Positions 47,087-56,500 of a stretch of 64,000 bases of DNA are shown here, piece after piece; positions within the stretch are counted from its first letter, which is position 1, and every line of letters starts with the position of its first letter. This stretch comes from Nitrospirota bacterium (GTDB taxonomy: Bacteria > Nitrospirota > Thermodesulfovibrionia > Thermodesulfovibrionales > Magnetobacteriaceae): contig JADFXG010000008.1 of the NCBI GenBank assembly GCA_015233895.1, forward strand, positions 1 through 64,000, read 5' to 3'. The position numbers and the translations under genes were made by a program. The notes under the pieces are model-generated. The model did not search any database, was not told the DNA's origin, and was given only the letters and a program-made list of their open reading frames with translations.

Positions 47087-47953
47087 CTACTTAATCATAT
47101 CCATTACGAGCACAATAAAGACAATAGTTATATAGATAATTGAGTACACAAACAGTATTTTGTCACTTTTACTTTCTGAGAAATAAAACTTAACAGCAAA
47201 CACAATATAGATAATTCCAAGCACTGTACTTGTGATGAGATATATGTAGCCAGCCATAGCCAAAAAATACGGTAGCACACTAAGGGGCAAAAGTATAATG
47301 GTGTAAATCAGAGTTAAGGTTTTGGTTTTCATAATACCCTTTGAAATTGGTAGAATGGGAATCCCTGCCCGTGAGTAATCCTCCTTATACTTAAGTGCAT
47401 AGGCCCAGAAGTGGGGATGCTGCCATATAAACATAATGGCAAACAGTACAAATGCCTGAATATCCACTATTCCTTTAACTGCCACATAGCCAATGACAGG
47501 GGGAAGTGCTCCGGTGATGCTACCTACGTGAGTGACAAGGTGAGTGCGCCGTTTCATTAACACCGTGTACGGGATAACATATATAAACGCACTTATAAAC
47601 GTAAGGATGGCAGAGAGAGTGTTTATATAAATCAAAAAAATTGTAATTGCGGTAACTATAAGCACCAGGCCAAATATCAGTGCCGATGTGGGATAGATGC
47701 GTCCTTGTGGAATAGCTCTGACCATCGTACGCTTCATCAGAGAGTCTATGTCTTTATCAAAAAAGTTATTTAAAACAGCAGAACCGGCAGCCGAAAGCCC
47801 TATCCCAAGCATCGTGGGCAGGATGAGATGAAACGTTGGGAATCCCCTCTGAGCCATATACATACCGTTTAAGGCCGTTACCAGAACAAGCAGCACGATG
47901 CCGGGCTTCATAAGAACCACATGGTCTCTGACTATTGTTCTGTATCTTGTCAT
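47087..47953 (-). CDS. ctaB: protoheme IX farnesyltransferase (heme O synthase)
   Basis: 288 aa, UbiA superfamily, with about eight to nine membrane segments. The first prenyl-diphosphate motif is NNFFDKDIDSLMKRTMVRAIP near 62, and a second lies in ALKYKEDYSRAGIPILPI near 185. It converts heme B to heme O, which implies a heme-copper oxidase elsewhere in the genome. It has its own short promoter region; no oxidase genes are adjacent. Confidence 0.9.
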   Translation of the reverse strand: MTRYRTIVRDHVVLMKPGIVLLVLVTALNGMYMAQRGFPTFHLILPTMLGIGLSAAGSAVLNNFFDKDIDSLMKRTMVRAIPQGRIYPTSALIFGLVLIVTAITIFLIYINTLSAILTFISAFIYVIPYTVLMKRRTHLVTHVGSITGALPPVIGYVAVKGIVDIQAFVLFAIMFIWQHPHFWAYALKYKEDYSRAGIPILPISKGIMKTKTLTLIYTIILLPLSVLPYFLAMAGYIYLITSTVLGIIYIVFAVKFYFSESKSDKILFVYSIIYITIVFIVLVMDMIK

Positions 47954-48058
47954 TAAAGTATGTCCTGATAATTATAGCATTTTTTCATTGTTTTAACCGT
48001 CTATATCAAAACAAAACCAAACTCCATAATTTGTGTTATCCTAACGGGGATACATTAA

Positions 48059-49762
48059 ATGTTAATTGTGGATGATTGGAAAATGACAGATAGTTTGAAA
48101 AAAATTGCTACACTGTTTTTATTTCTCATTTTTGCTATTGTTCTCTATAAATACACACTTAAAGAGCCATACCATTTTGATTCGGTTCTTTACATGAAAA
48201 GTGTTGATGTTTTTAAAGAAACCTCCCGATTTGAGTGTTTCTTTGGCGCCAGGTGTTTAAGTTCATATATTTTAATCCCGTTTTCTATTTTTATTGGCGC
48301 AAAAACCCTTCCGGCTACAACTGTTATTACGGCTCTTTTGGCTTTGTTTTTTTACTATCTCTGGATACGCCGGATATTTAGTTTTAACGAGGGATTTCTT
48401 GCAGCCCTTCTTTTTTTCTTTATCCCCGCAAGCATAATAACCATAACTCACGTTAAAGAGGATTTTACAGCATTTATGTTTCTTTTTGCGGCATTTCTAA
48501 TGGCTTCAAAGGACAAACCGTCGTTTTTAAGACCTGCCTCCGGGCTCTGCTTTGGGTTAGCGTTGGTCTCAAAAGACATGCCAATTATATTTGTCCCGTT
48601 TTACTTTTCATATCTCTACATTATGGGCGCAGAGATTGAACAATCATATAAAAAACTGTTGACTAAGGAAAACATTATAATAGGCTGCAAAAACATCCTG
48701 ACAGCCTTATTACTTTCTCTTATAGTATCGTTTGCTATAGACAGACACCACTTCATAGATCTATTTCATAAAACGGCATCCCCTTATGACGGACAGTTTA
48801 TGGGAGTCTTTTCACAGATACTCCCTATTGGGTTAGCCTCATGGGAGCACGGTGTCGGTTCTTTTTTATTTTACTTGCAGTTTGTCTCTCTTATAGCTCC
48901 ATTTTTTGCTAAAACCAAAAAGGAAACATTAATTTATATATTATTTTGTATCCAGTTTATTGCTCTTTCGATTTTTATTTCTAATCTTACGGTTGTAAAA
49001 TACAGGCACTTTGTGTGGACTTCATTTCTGTGCCTCCCACCTATGCTCTTTACAGTCAGAAGTTTTTTTATGGGTTTTAAGCTTAGCAAAAGAATTACTG
49101 TATCAGTCCTGTATGTGGTTTTTGTAGCAACTGCGGCAGCACTTTTTTGGTCAACATATCCCGCCCTTGATCTGCACAGCCGATATAACACAGTCTCGGC
49201 TATTTATAAAAACTCAGACATTGATAAAAACAACTCTGTCGTTTCCGGTGTTGACGACTGCGTGTTTGCCCGGTACTTTAACGGTCTTACCTGTGTGGTA
49301 CATCCTATAGACCCCACGGAAAGCGAAGCATCAGACTTTTCACAAGAGATTGATAAGTATTTGGATGAGAGGAAAAATGTGTATATCCTTCCGGATTTCT
49401 TTTCGTACGACAGATATAAAAACATGGAAAAGCAGTTTGTTCCGAAATTTAAGTTTTTAACCGGTAAGAACGTCCTCTATAGTGATTTTCACTACATGGA
49501 CTATGGCTTTACCCTTAAGCAGTATGAACATAAACTTTCTCATACGTACTCAGTGAGAACCGGCAGCCAATGTGGAGCCCCATATAATAAAACCGCCGAG
49601 GAGACCATTAAAGACGAACACGGCCAGCCGTTGCCCTTTGAAATATACACATATAATATAATGTGCACACGAGTTTCCACCGCAGTTAAAGTCTATGTTT
49701 ATAAGCACAGAGTGATAACAGACCTCAATATGGGAATGATTGTAAAGGTTGAAAGACCGTAA
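48059..49762 (+). CDS. GT-C-like integral membrane protein
   Basis: 567 aa. About ten membrane segments cover residues 12-360, with an acidic motif after the first (EPYHFDSVLYMKSVDVF) and another in HVKEDFTAFMFL. This resembles GT-C glycosyltransferases of the PMT/ArnT kind. A soluble domain of about 190 residues ends the protein. No exact family was recognised. A start at 48083 (MTDSLKK) is also possible. The gene is followed by a GC-rich hairpin. Confidence 0.5.
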   Translation: MLIVDDWKMTDSLKKIATLFLFLIFAIVLYKYTLKEPYHFDSVLYMKSVDVFKETSRFECFFGARCLSSYILIPFSIFIGAKTLPATTVITALLALFFYYLWIRRIFSFNEGFLAALLFFFIPASIITITHVKEDFTAFMFLFAAFLMASKDKPSFLRPASGLCFGLALVSKDMPIIFVPFYFSYLYIMGAEIEQSYKKLLTKENIIIGCKNILTALLLSLIVSFAIDRHHFIDLFHKTASPYDGQFMGVFSQILPIGLASWEHGVGSFLFYLQFVSLIAPFFAKTKKETLIYILFCIQFIALSIFISNLTVVKYRHFVWTSFLCLPPMLFTVRSFFMGFKLSKRITVSVLYVVFVATAAALFWSTYPALDLHSRYNTVSAIYKNSDIDKNNSVVSGVDDCVFARYFNGLTCVVHPIDPTESEASDFSQEIDKYLDERKNVYILPDFFSYDRYKNMEKQFVPKFKFLTGKNVLYSDFHYMDYGFTLKQYEHKLSHTYSVRTGSQCGAPYNKTAEETIKDEHGQPLPFEIYTYNIMCTRVSTAVKVYVYKHRVITDLNMGMIVKVERP

Positions 49763-49786
49763 TTATGATGAGGAAAGTAGTGTACG

Positions 49787-49807
49787 GGGAAGGACTCTGT
49801 CCTTCCC
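49787..49807 (+). terminator. hairpin downstream of the GT-C-like gene
   Basis: A 9-bp perfect stem GGGAAGGAC / GTCCTTCCC with a 3-base loop ends in TTT. Apart from loop and one stem pair it matches the hairpin at 281-303 after PFOR, so it may be a copy of a dispersed element acting as a terminator. Confidence 0.55.
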
Positions 49808-49910
49808 TTTAGTGGAGGAAAGATCCCTGCAAAACAGATTAAAAACCATTGTCAAAATCTTTTAAAAGCATGTATAGTTAATTAAGAACTCAGCAAAAAA
49901 GGAAGAAATA

Positions 49911-51390
49911 TTGCTAACAAGATTTAAAGTATCCGGGTTTAAAAACCTTGTAGATGTTGACATTAGGTTTGGACCTTTTACGTGTATAGCCGGAGCTAAT
50001 GGTGTCGGGAAATCAAACCTGTTCGATGCCATCCTTTTTTTTTAGTTCTCTTGCCGAAATACCATTTGTTGACGCAGCTATGTCGGTTCGAGATGAAAAT
50101 GGCAGAGCTACGGATGTAAAAAGCATATTTCACAGATCGGGCAATTCTACAGATAATGTGATTACAATGGAAGCAGAGATGATAGTTCCTGAAGCAGACA
50201 TTGACGATCCTGGTCAGAATGCAAAGGCAAGTATTACGTTTCTTAGATATTCTATCGAACTTGGCCTTAATGAAAATGAAGACACAGGCTCTCAAGGCAA
50301 TATTCAGCTGTTCAAAGAGGAACTTTATCGCATAAAAAAGGGTGATGCCTCCAAACATCTGCTCTTTCCACATAAAAAGTCTTGGCGTGATTCTGTAATT
50401 ACAACAGCAAGTAAAGGGGGAAGCCCATTTATTTCAACTGATAAAAGCGGTTCAGATGATAGTATAAAAATACATCAGGATCGTGGAGATAATAAGGGAG
50501 GCGGAAGAACTGGTTCAGTTTTAGCTAAAAATCTAACCAAAACCGTACTATCCACTTTAACAAATGCAGCTGAGACACGCACTGCAATAATAGCAAAAAG
50601 AGAGATGCAGTCATGGAGATTATTGCTCCTTGAGCCAACTGCTCTCCGTAAACCCGATAAATTTAATGCGCCAAAAAAGTTAGGCTCTGATGGCTCTCAC
50701 CTTCCATCAACGTTATACCATTTGCCGCGAACGAGAGAGAATTTTAATAAAGAAAATCAGGTTGAGATCGAAAATCAGGTTTACACAGAGGTTGCAAACC
50801 GGCTCTCAGAGTTAATAGATAACGTCTATGAAATTAGTGTTGACCGTGACGAAAAACGTGAGCTGCTTACGCTTGTACTCACTGATCGAAGTGGTTCCAC
50901 TTTTGCAGCAAGAGATCTGTCCGATGGAACCCTCCGTTTTCTGGCTGCATCAGTGCTTGAGTTGGATACTCAGGCGCAAGGACTCATCTGTTTGGAGGAG
51001 CCAGAAAATGGTATTCATCCTGAACGGATTCCGGCAATGATAAGGCTGCTTAAAGATATAGCCACTGACACTGAATTCCCCGAAGGCTCTGATAATCCGC
51101 TTCGTCAAGTCATAATAAACACTCACTCACCAGCCGTTGTTGCTCAGGTTCCAGATGACTGCCTGATTATTGCACAACTTAGAGAAAACAAACGTGATAA
51201 TAACCGTTTTAAAAGTGTTCGTTTTAGCTGTTTAGATCAAACATGGAGAGCTGAAAAGCAGAAAGGAATTGAAATCGTTAATAAAGGGAAGCTGCTTTCG
51301 TATTTAAACCCTGTAGCTGCAAAAGATGAGAAAATGGAAGAGGGGCAACGGGTAATAGACAGAGATGACATGCAGCAATTGCTTCACTAA
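49911..51390 (+). pseudogene. AAA-family ATPase frameshifted at a T9 tract
   Basis: The reading frame begins at the TTG at 49911 (GGAAG site 5 bases upstream) with LLTRFKVSGFKNLVDVDI and an intact Walker A, GANGVGKSN, near residue 34. It hits a TAG at 50043, right after a run of nine T at 50035-50043. One T fewer restores a 492-aa protein that continues to Walker B LICLEEPENGIHPERI and a D-loop/H-loop region (NTHSPAVV). It resembles the OLD/AAA15-like ATPases of defence systems. It could be inactive, phase-variable, rescued by slippage, or an assembly error. Confidence 0.8.
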
Positions 51391-51408
51391 TTCTTCTGAA
51401 CATTTAAA

Positions 51409-51510
51409 ATGAACGAGATTAAGTACACATTGTTATCAGATGGCAGCTCTGATAAAAGACTTATTCAGATTCTTAACTGGTTGCTCAATGAACACTGTCC
51501 TAAATTAACA
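51409..51510 (+). pseudogene. 5' fragment of the ATPase partner gene, cut by IS630
   Basis: 34 codons beginning NEIKYTLLSDGSSDKRLIQIL, a TOPRIM-like opening typical of nuclease partners of AAA15-type ATPases. Homology stops exactly where the left inverted repeat of the IS630-family element begins. No continuation was found beyond the right end, so the 3' part seems deleted. It starts 18 bases after the ATPase stop. Confidence 0.6.
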
Positions 51511-51522
51511 GTAATTCCAATT

Positions 51523-52463
51523 CTAATTCATGAGAGCATTAATAATCCAGGGCCAGACAACAGTAGAGAGTACCCGCTCTTTATTATTTTCTAAGTCAAA
51601 CAATGATTTTTCAAAGTGATTTTCAAAAGAGTCGAAACAATCAAAAAAGTGACTATGGAAATATTTTTCACGGAAATCATCCCATATATGTTCAACAGGA
51701 TTAAGTTCTGGTGAATATGGGGGGAGATACTTAAATTTCATATTGGATGGAATCTTAAGAGATTTTGTCTTGTGCCAACCTGCGTTATCAAGTATCATGA
51801 CTACTCTGTGGTTGGGATGCCTATATGCGAGCTCATCAATGAAAATCTGCATACAATCAGTGTTAACATGTGGTAGAGTGTATCAATGCTTCCGTCTTCA
51901 ACAGAAACAGCGGCATAAATATATTCTTGACTTACTGTAGCGCTACAGAGAGGGCGAGTTGGTTTTGGACACCAGCAGCGCCTTATATCAGAGATAAGAC
52001 CAAAACGGGCTTCATGTGGATTTCTTTTGTCCGGTGCAATCTTATGCCAGCCATTCCTATGTAGAAGGTTATACACTGATGCTAAAGCTGTCTTACGGCC
52101 TAACTTTTCATCCAACGATTTTTTGACCTCTCCAACAACTAAAATGCCTCCATTTGTAGCCTTCTCAAAAAATGGAGTTAGAAATGCCTTTTCCTCTTCA
52201 TTACTCATGTTTTCCCGCCGCCTACCTCCTCGCTTAGCCTTGTTTGTTATACATGCCCCTCCACTTTTTATAAATTGTGTCCGCAAACGACATGCCCAAC
52301 CTTTTGACACACCTATGACCGACGCCGTTTGCTCTATTGAAAATCCATATTCCAGTGGCAATACTACCGCTTGTGCTTGCTTGAAGTCCCCTACTGTCTT
52401 TGCTTTTGATAGAATCTCTTTGGCTTGTTCCAAGTGTCTCCATCCTTGTGACTTTCTTGACAT
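51523..52463 (-). pseudogene. IS630-family transposase, frameshifted
   Basis: The N-terminal part (52463 to about 51860) contains an HTH (SIEQTASVIGVSKGWACRL) and a second winged region. The C-terminal part (51852-51523) contains the IS630 DDE elements DNAGWHKTK and LPPYSPELNPVEHIW. The frames join by a -1 shift near 51880, where LYHMLT in one frame corresponds to LPHVNTDCMQIF in the other. No slippery heptamer is evident, so this is more likely a decay mutation or sequence error than programmed frameshifting. Confidence 0.82.
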
Positions 52464-52491
52464 ACACTTACCTCCTTTCTTGTAAGTGTAT
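52462..52491 (-). promoter_or_regulatory. hairpin enclosing the transposase ribosome binding site
   Basis: A perfect 10-bp inverted repeat, ATACACTTAC / GTAAGTGTAT, has AAAGGAGG in its 10-base loop and the transposase ATG at its outer edge. Folding of the mRNA could limit translation of the transposase, a way some IS elements avoid activation by read-through transcription. Confidence 0.55.
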
Positions 52492-52524
52492 TATTTCATA
52501 TTTGATTTCGAATTGGAATAACTA

Positions 52525-52830
52525 CAGTTTTAAAATAAAACTACAAAGATGTGTTATTTTCAAAAAAACCATTGCGAAATATATCTGTAAATACTTTTTA
52601 TACCGAGTTGAGACTATTGCAAAAAAAATTTAATGCTTATTGGGTTAACTCCTGTCGAGGGCTTCATGACGTTTACGGATGTAGAGAAAATGACTGGATC
52701 CCGCCTCCACTCAAAAGGGGATTCCCCTGCAAGTGCGGGATGACAATGGAGGAAGGGATTCCTTTTTTGTCATTCATGGAAGGCAGAAATCCAGTCTTTT
52801 ATTATGTCTCTCTGTCCGAGTTAGTTTTAT
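52525..52830. other. gene-free spacer with palindromic repeat
   Basis: About 300 bases without a convincing gene. The left half is AT-rich and may contain debris of the gene cut by IS630. The right half is the palindromic repeat at 52694-52795. A short frame opens but has no ribosome site or recognisable protein. Confidence 0.5.
52694..52795. repeat. REP-like palindromic repeat
   Basis: Begins ACTGGAT and ends ATCCAGT. Inside are paired elements CCCGC / GCGGG, GGCAG and TCCTTTTTTGTCATTC. Sequences of the kind TGGATCCCGC...GCGGGATGACA are common dispersed palindromes in bacterial genomes. Confidence 0.6.
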
Positions 52831-53727
52831 TTAGAAGTTATACGTTAAATTAAGGCCATATGTGACTGTGGAGTCAATTGCACCATTAGGGTTATATGAG
52901 ACACCGTCAACTCCTCTTCCGGCCTGGCTTGAGAGAGGAAACGTGTACATAACCACAGGCTGTGCGGACATACTCTTCGTTATTGGTATCGTTAAGCCTG
53001 TCATTAACATGCCGTCGTGAAAGGCACTGTATTTACTTCCGGTGTAATCACCTATGCCGCCCTCCACAGAGGGTGATATCTCGTAAGTTCTCCAGTAGTT
53101 GGAACTGCCAGCCATATAACCAAAGCTTGCTCCTAAATCAACTGTCATACCTTCTACTTTCGGAATCGGTATTGAGTGGCTGAAAGCCAGATTAAAATAC
53201 GTTCCCGGATAGCCGTCAATGTCTCTGTAAATTGAAAGCACAGGTTTCGTGATTACATCAAATGCACCGGCGACAAATAACTCCTGAGTCTGTTTTGCAT
53301 ACTGAACTCCATAGTAAACATAGCCGCCTGTCAGGCTGAATATACCCCATGAGCGTGTGTAGCTAAGGGTTATATCAGTTTCGTTATAACTTTTATTACC
53401 TGGGTTGTTTGGAACAAAACTCTGAGTGGCGGTTTCGTTTGTGTCCAAATTACCCCAGAATTTAGCCGAAAAACCCTTATAAGCAACCGCTATTGATGGC
53501 TGTAAAACAAGACTGTGAGAGCTTATTTCATATCCTCTGAATACATACCTGTTAAATCCGCTTAATACAAGGGTAGTTGTAGCGTTATCGGGTCCGGCAG
53601 TACCTTCGGGAGGAATTGAGGCTGTGGCCTCCTCCTTAGCTGCAGGTACATCCTTTGCCTCATCTGCATAGACAGGAATGCTGCATAGTACAAATAATAC
53701 TAATAATACAATATAATGCTTTTTCAT
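52831..53727 (-). CDS. putative outer-membrane porin (TIGR02001/TorF-like)
   Basis: 298 aa from the ATG at 53727 (AGGAG site). The signal peptide MKKHYIVLLVLFVLCSIPVYA is followed by a Pro/Ala-rich linker. Amphipathic strands then run to a C-terminal aromatic residue (NLTYNF), as in outer-membrane beta-barrels. The opening VLSGFNRYVFRGYEIS is typical of this porin family. It lies downstream of kdpC in the same direction. It may admit cations to the periplasm; specificity unknown. Confidence 0.7.
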   Translation of the reverse strand: MKKHYIVLLVLFVLCSIPVYADEAKDVPAAKEEATASIPPEGTAGPDNATTTLVLSGFNRYVFRGYEISSHSLVLQPSIAVAYKGFSAKFWGNLDTNETATQSFVPNNPGNKSYNETDITLSYTRSWGIFSLTGGYVYYGVQYAKQTQELFVAGAFDVITKPVLSIYRDIDGYPGTYFNLAFSHSIPIPKVEGMTVDLGASFGYMAGSSNYWRTYEISPSVEGGIGDYTGSKYSAFHDGMLMTGLTIPITKSMSAQPVVMYTFPLSSQAGRGVDGVSYNPNGAIDSTVTYGLNLTYNF

Positions 53728-53819
53728 TCTTTTCTCCTTTGGCTTAATAGTATAGCCCCACACTATGTTTTCTTAGAGGACGTCATGTCCTATTTCACCC
53801 AAAGTTAGGCGATTGAAGC

Positions 53820-54395
53820 CTACCTGGTATTTAACTCATCCAAAGCCATATTTAACTTCACAACGTTAATGACAGGGTCTCCAAAAATTCCAAACTGCCG
53901 CGGCTCAGAGTGTTTCTCAACAAGGGATGCAACGATGGATTCACTCAGCCCTCTGTATTTTGCCACCCGGTGTATCTGATAAAGTGCTGCCGCAGGGCTT
54001 ATGTGCGGGTCAAGTCCACTTCCTGATGACGTGATAAGATCCATCGGGATTGGTTTGGTGTTTTCCGGGTCAGCCGCCTTTAACGCTGAAATCCTGTCGG
54101 CAAGCGCTTTTTGAAGATCTGGATTGTTCTGGCCAAGGTTTGAACCCGATGAGGATGCAGCATTGTACGGATACGGGGTCGTTGCAGACGGTCTGCTCCA
54201 AAAATACCCTGGTGTGCTAAATGGCTGTCCGATGAGAGAAGAGCCGACTGTTTTTCCGTTTTTTACTATAATGCTCCCATTTGCCTTATCCGGAAACACA
54301 GCCTGAGCAATCCCTGTCATAGCAAGAGGATAAATAATCCCTAAAATAACCGTAAAAACAACCAGCGAAACAATTGAAGTCCGTAAAACTGCCAT
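53820..54395 (-). CDS. kdpC: K+-transporting ATPase subunit C
   Basis: 191 aa with one N-terminal membrane helix (10-31) and the KdpC motifs GSSLIGQPF, YFWSRPSATTPYPYNAA, SSGSGLDPHISPAAALYQIHRVA. Chaperone-like subunit of KdpFABC. Starts 15 bases after kdpB. Confidence 0.95.
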   Translation of the reverse strand: MAVLRTSIVSLVVFTVILGIIYPLAMTGIAQAVFPDKANGSIIVKNGKTVGSSLIGQPFSTPGYFWSRPSATTPYPYNAASSSGSNLGQNNPDLQKALADRISALKAADPENTKPIPMDLITSSGSGLDPHISPAAALYQIHRVAKYRGLSESIVASLVEKHSEPRQFGIFGDPVINVVKLNMALDELNTR

Positions 54396-54410
54396 AATTT
54401 ATCTCCTCCC

Positions 54411-56480
54411 TTAGAATATTTTTAATACACTGATTAACATATCAATTGCTTTTATCCCTATAAACGGTACTATCACGCCTCCTAAGCCATATATCAGGAG
54501 ATTGTTCCTTAAGAGCGCCGAGGCGCCAAGCGGACGATATTTTACACCCCTCAAGGCAAGTGGAATCAAAGCTACGATTATAAGCGCATTAAAGATCACG
54601 GCGGACAAAATAGCGCTCTGCGGGGTTGCCAACTTCATAACATTAAGAACGCCAAGAGCCGGATAAATACCCAAAAAAGCTGCCGGCAATATAGCAAAGT
54701 ACTTTGCAACATCGTTAGCAACACTAAAGGTGGTTAAAGTTCCGCGGGTAATCAGTAGTTGCTTTCCAATTTCAACAATCTCTATGAGTTTGGTAGGGTT
54801 AGAGTCCAGATCAACCATATTGCCAGCTTCTTTAGCCGCCTGAGTACCAGTGTTCATTGCAACAGCTACATCAGCCTGAGCAAGAGCCGGGGCATCGTTT
54901 GTGCCATCCCCTGTCATAGCCACAAGTCTGCCTCCTGCCTGATGCTCCCGTATGAGTTTTAATTTAGCCTCAGGAGTTGCCTCAGCTAAAAAGTCATCAA
55001 CTCCGGCATCGGCTGCAACAGCAGCAGCAGTAAGCGGATTGTCTCCTGTAATCATGACGGTTTTGATTCCCATACGCCTGAGCTGCGCAAACCGTTCCTT
55101 TATCCCTCCTTTTACTATATCCTTCAGACGGATTACTCCCAACACTGTTGTCCCCTGTGCCACAACCAAGGGAGTAGCACCCTCACGGGCTATCTCATCA
55201 ACAATGATTCTTGCCTCAGCCGGAAATACCCCACCCTGGTTCTTTACATAATCAGCAACGGCATCACTTGCGCCTTTACGTATTTCTTTCCCGTCCAGGT
55301 TTACGCCGCTCATGCGGGTGTGTGCGGAAAATGCTATGAATTTGGCATGAAGTGTGTTTATATCACGCTCTCTGATTCCGTACAAGTTCTTAGCAAGCAC
55401 AACAATACTGCGTCCCTCAGGGGTTTCATCGGCAAGGGAGGCCAGTTGTGCCGCATCGGCAAGCGCTTTTACATCTGTCCCACGCATTGGGATAAACTCC
55501 GTGGCCTGTCTGTTGCCGAGCGTTATGGTGCCTGTTTTATCTAAAAGCAAAACATCCACATCTCCGGCGGCTTCAACGGCACGCCCCGACATAGCTATCA
55601 CATTAGCCTGTATCATTCTGTCCATACCGGCAATTCCTATTGCCGAGAGCAGCCCGCCAATTGTTGTGGGAATAAGACAAACCAAAAGGGCTGTCACTAT
55701 AGTTACCGAAACCGGAGTTCCCTGTGAAATAGCCTTAACGCTGAAAAATGAAAATGGCACGATTGTAACTGTGGCTATAAGAAAGATGATGGTTAATCCG
55801 GCAAGCAAAATATCGAGGGCTATCTCGTTAGGGGTTTTTTGCCTTTTTGCGCCCTCAACCATAGAAATCATCCTGTCAATAAAGGTCTCGCCGGGGTTTG
55901 CGGTTATCTGGATTATTAACCAGTCGGAGACTATCATCGTACCTCCTGTGACAGCACTTCTGTCACCACCGCTTTCTCTTATAACGGGGGCACTTTCTCC
56001 GGTTATGGCACTTTCATTTACCGATGCGACTCCCTCCGTTACCTCACCGTCACTTGGGATAATATCCCCCGCCTTTACAATCACGTAGTCCCCTTTTCTC
56101 AGTTTTGACGATGATACTACAGTTACTTTTGCGTTACGATCCGGCGTAGGTATTAAGTTTGCCTGAATATCCCGCCTGCTGCTTCTGAGGTTTTCGGCCT
56201 GAGCCTTCCCCCTGCCCTCTGCCATTGACTCAGCAAAGTTAGCAAATATCACAGTAAACCAAAGCCACAAGGAAACTGCCAATATAAAGACGGGCGGTTC
56301 ACCCAATGGTTTAAAAAGACAAGTGATAAAAAGCGCTGTGGTAAGAACGCTTCCAACTTCTACTACAAACATAACCGGCTTACGCATCTGGTATAACGGA
56401 TTTAATTTAACAACCGATTCTATAGCAGCGGTGATGATAAGGTGCCAATCGAAAAGATTTTGTTTTATTTTTTTTGTCAT
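54411..56480 (-). CDS. kdpB: K+-transporting P-type ATPase subunit B
   Basis: 689 aa. The phosphorylation motif DKTGTIT lies near residue 315, TGES in the actuator domain near 160 and [10 protein letters not shown] near 525. It energises KdpA in high-affinity K+ uptake. All P-type ATPase motifs are intact. Confidence 0.97.
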   Translation of the reverse strand: MTKKIKQNLFDWHLIITAAIESVVKLNPLYQMRKPVMFVVEVGSVLTTALFITCLFKPLGEPPVFILAVSLWLWFTVIFANFAESMAEGRGKAQAENLRSSRRDIQANLIPTPDRNAKVTVVSSSKLRKGDYVIVKAGDIIPSDGEVTEGVASVNESAITGESAPVIRESGGDRSAVTGGTMIVSDWLIIQITANPGETFIDRMISMVEGAKRQKTPNEIALDILLAGLTIIFLIATVTIVPFSFFSVKAISQGTPVSVTIVTALLVCLIPTTIGGLLSAIGIAGMDRMIQANVIAMSGRAVEAAGDVDVLLLDKTGTITLGNRQATEFIPMRGTDVKALADAAQLASLADETPEGRSIVVLAKNLYGIRERDINTLHAKFIAFSAHTRMSGVNLDGKEIRKGASDAVADYVKNQGGVFPAEARIIVDEIAREGATPLVVAQGTTVLGVIRLKDIVKGGIKERFAQLRRMGIKTVMITGDNPLTAAAVAADAGVDDFLAEATPEAKLKLIREHQAGGRLVAMTGDGTNDAPALAQADVAVAMNTGTQAAKEAGNMVDLDSNPTKLIEIVEIGKQLLITRGTLTTFSVANDVAKYFAILPAAFLGIYPALGVLNVMKLATPQSAILSAVIFNALIIVALIPLALRGVKYRPLGASALLRNNLLIYGLGGVIVPFIGIKAIDMLISVLKIF

Positions 56481-56500
56481 AATTTAATCCTCATATTGTT

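Larger units (their letters stand above)
51509..52524 (-). mobile_element. IS630-family insertion sequence
   Basis: About 1016 bp, bounded by CAGTAATTCCAATTC (51509-51523) and its complement-like GAATTGGAATAACTA (52510-52524), 13 of 15 positions matching. Inside is one frameshifted DDE transposase gene on the minus strand. IS630 elements duplicate TA; TA is present at the right edge but the left edge reads CA, so the duplication is not certain. Confidence 0.8.

Noticed and set aside
51852-51890. Programmed frameshift in the IS630 transposase
   Set aside because: The frame junction lacks a slippery heptamer or A-run, so decay or a sequence error is the simpler reading.
52027-52485. 152-codon plus-strand frame
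   Set aside because: Antisense to the IS630 transposase.
55354-56088. 244-codon plus-strand frame
   Set aside because: Antisense to the most conserved part of kdpB; composition typical of a shadow frame.
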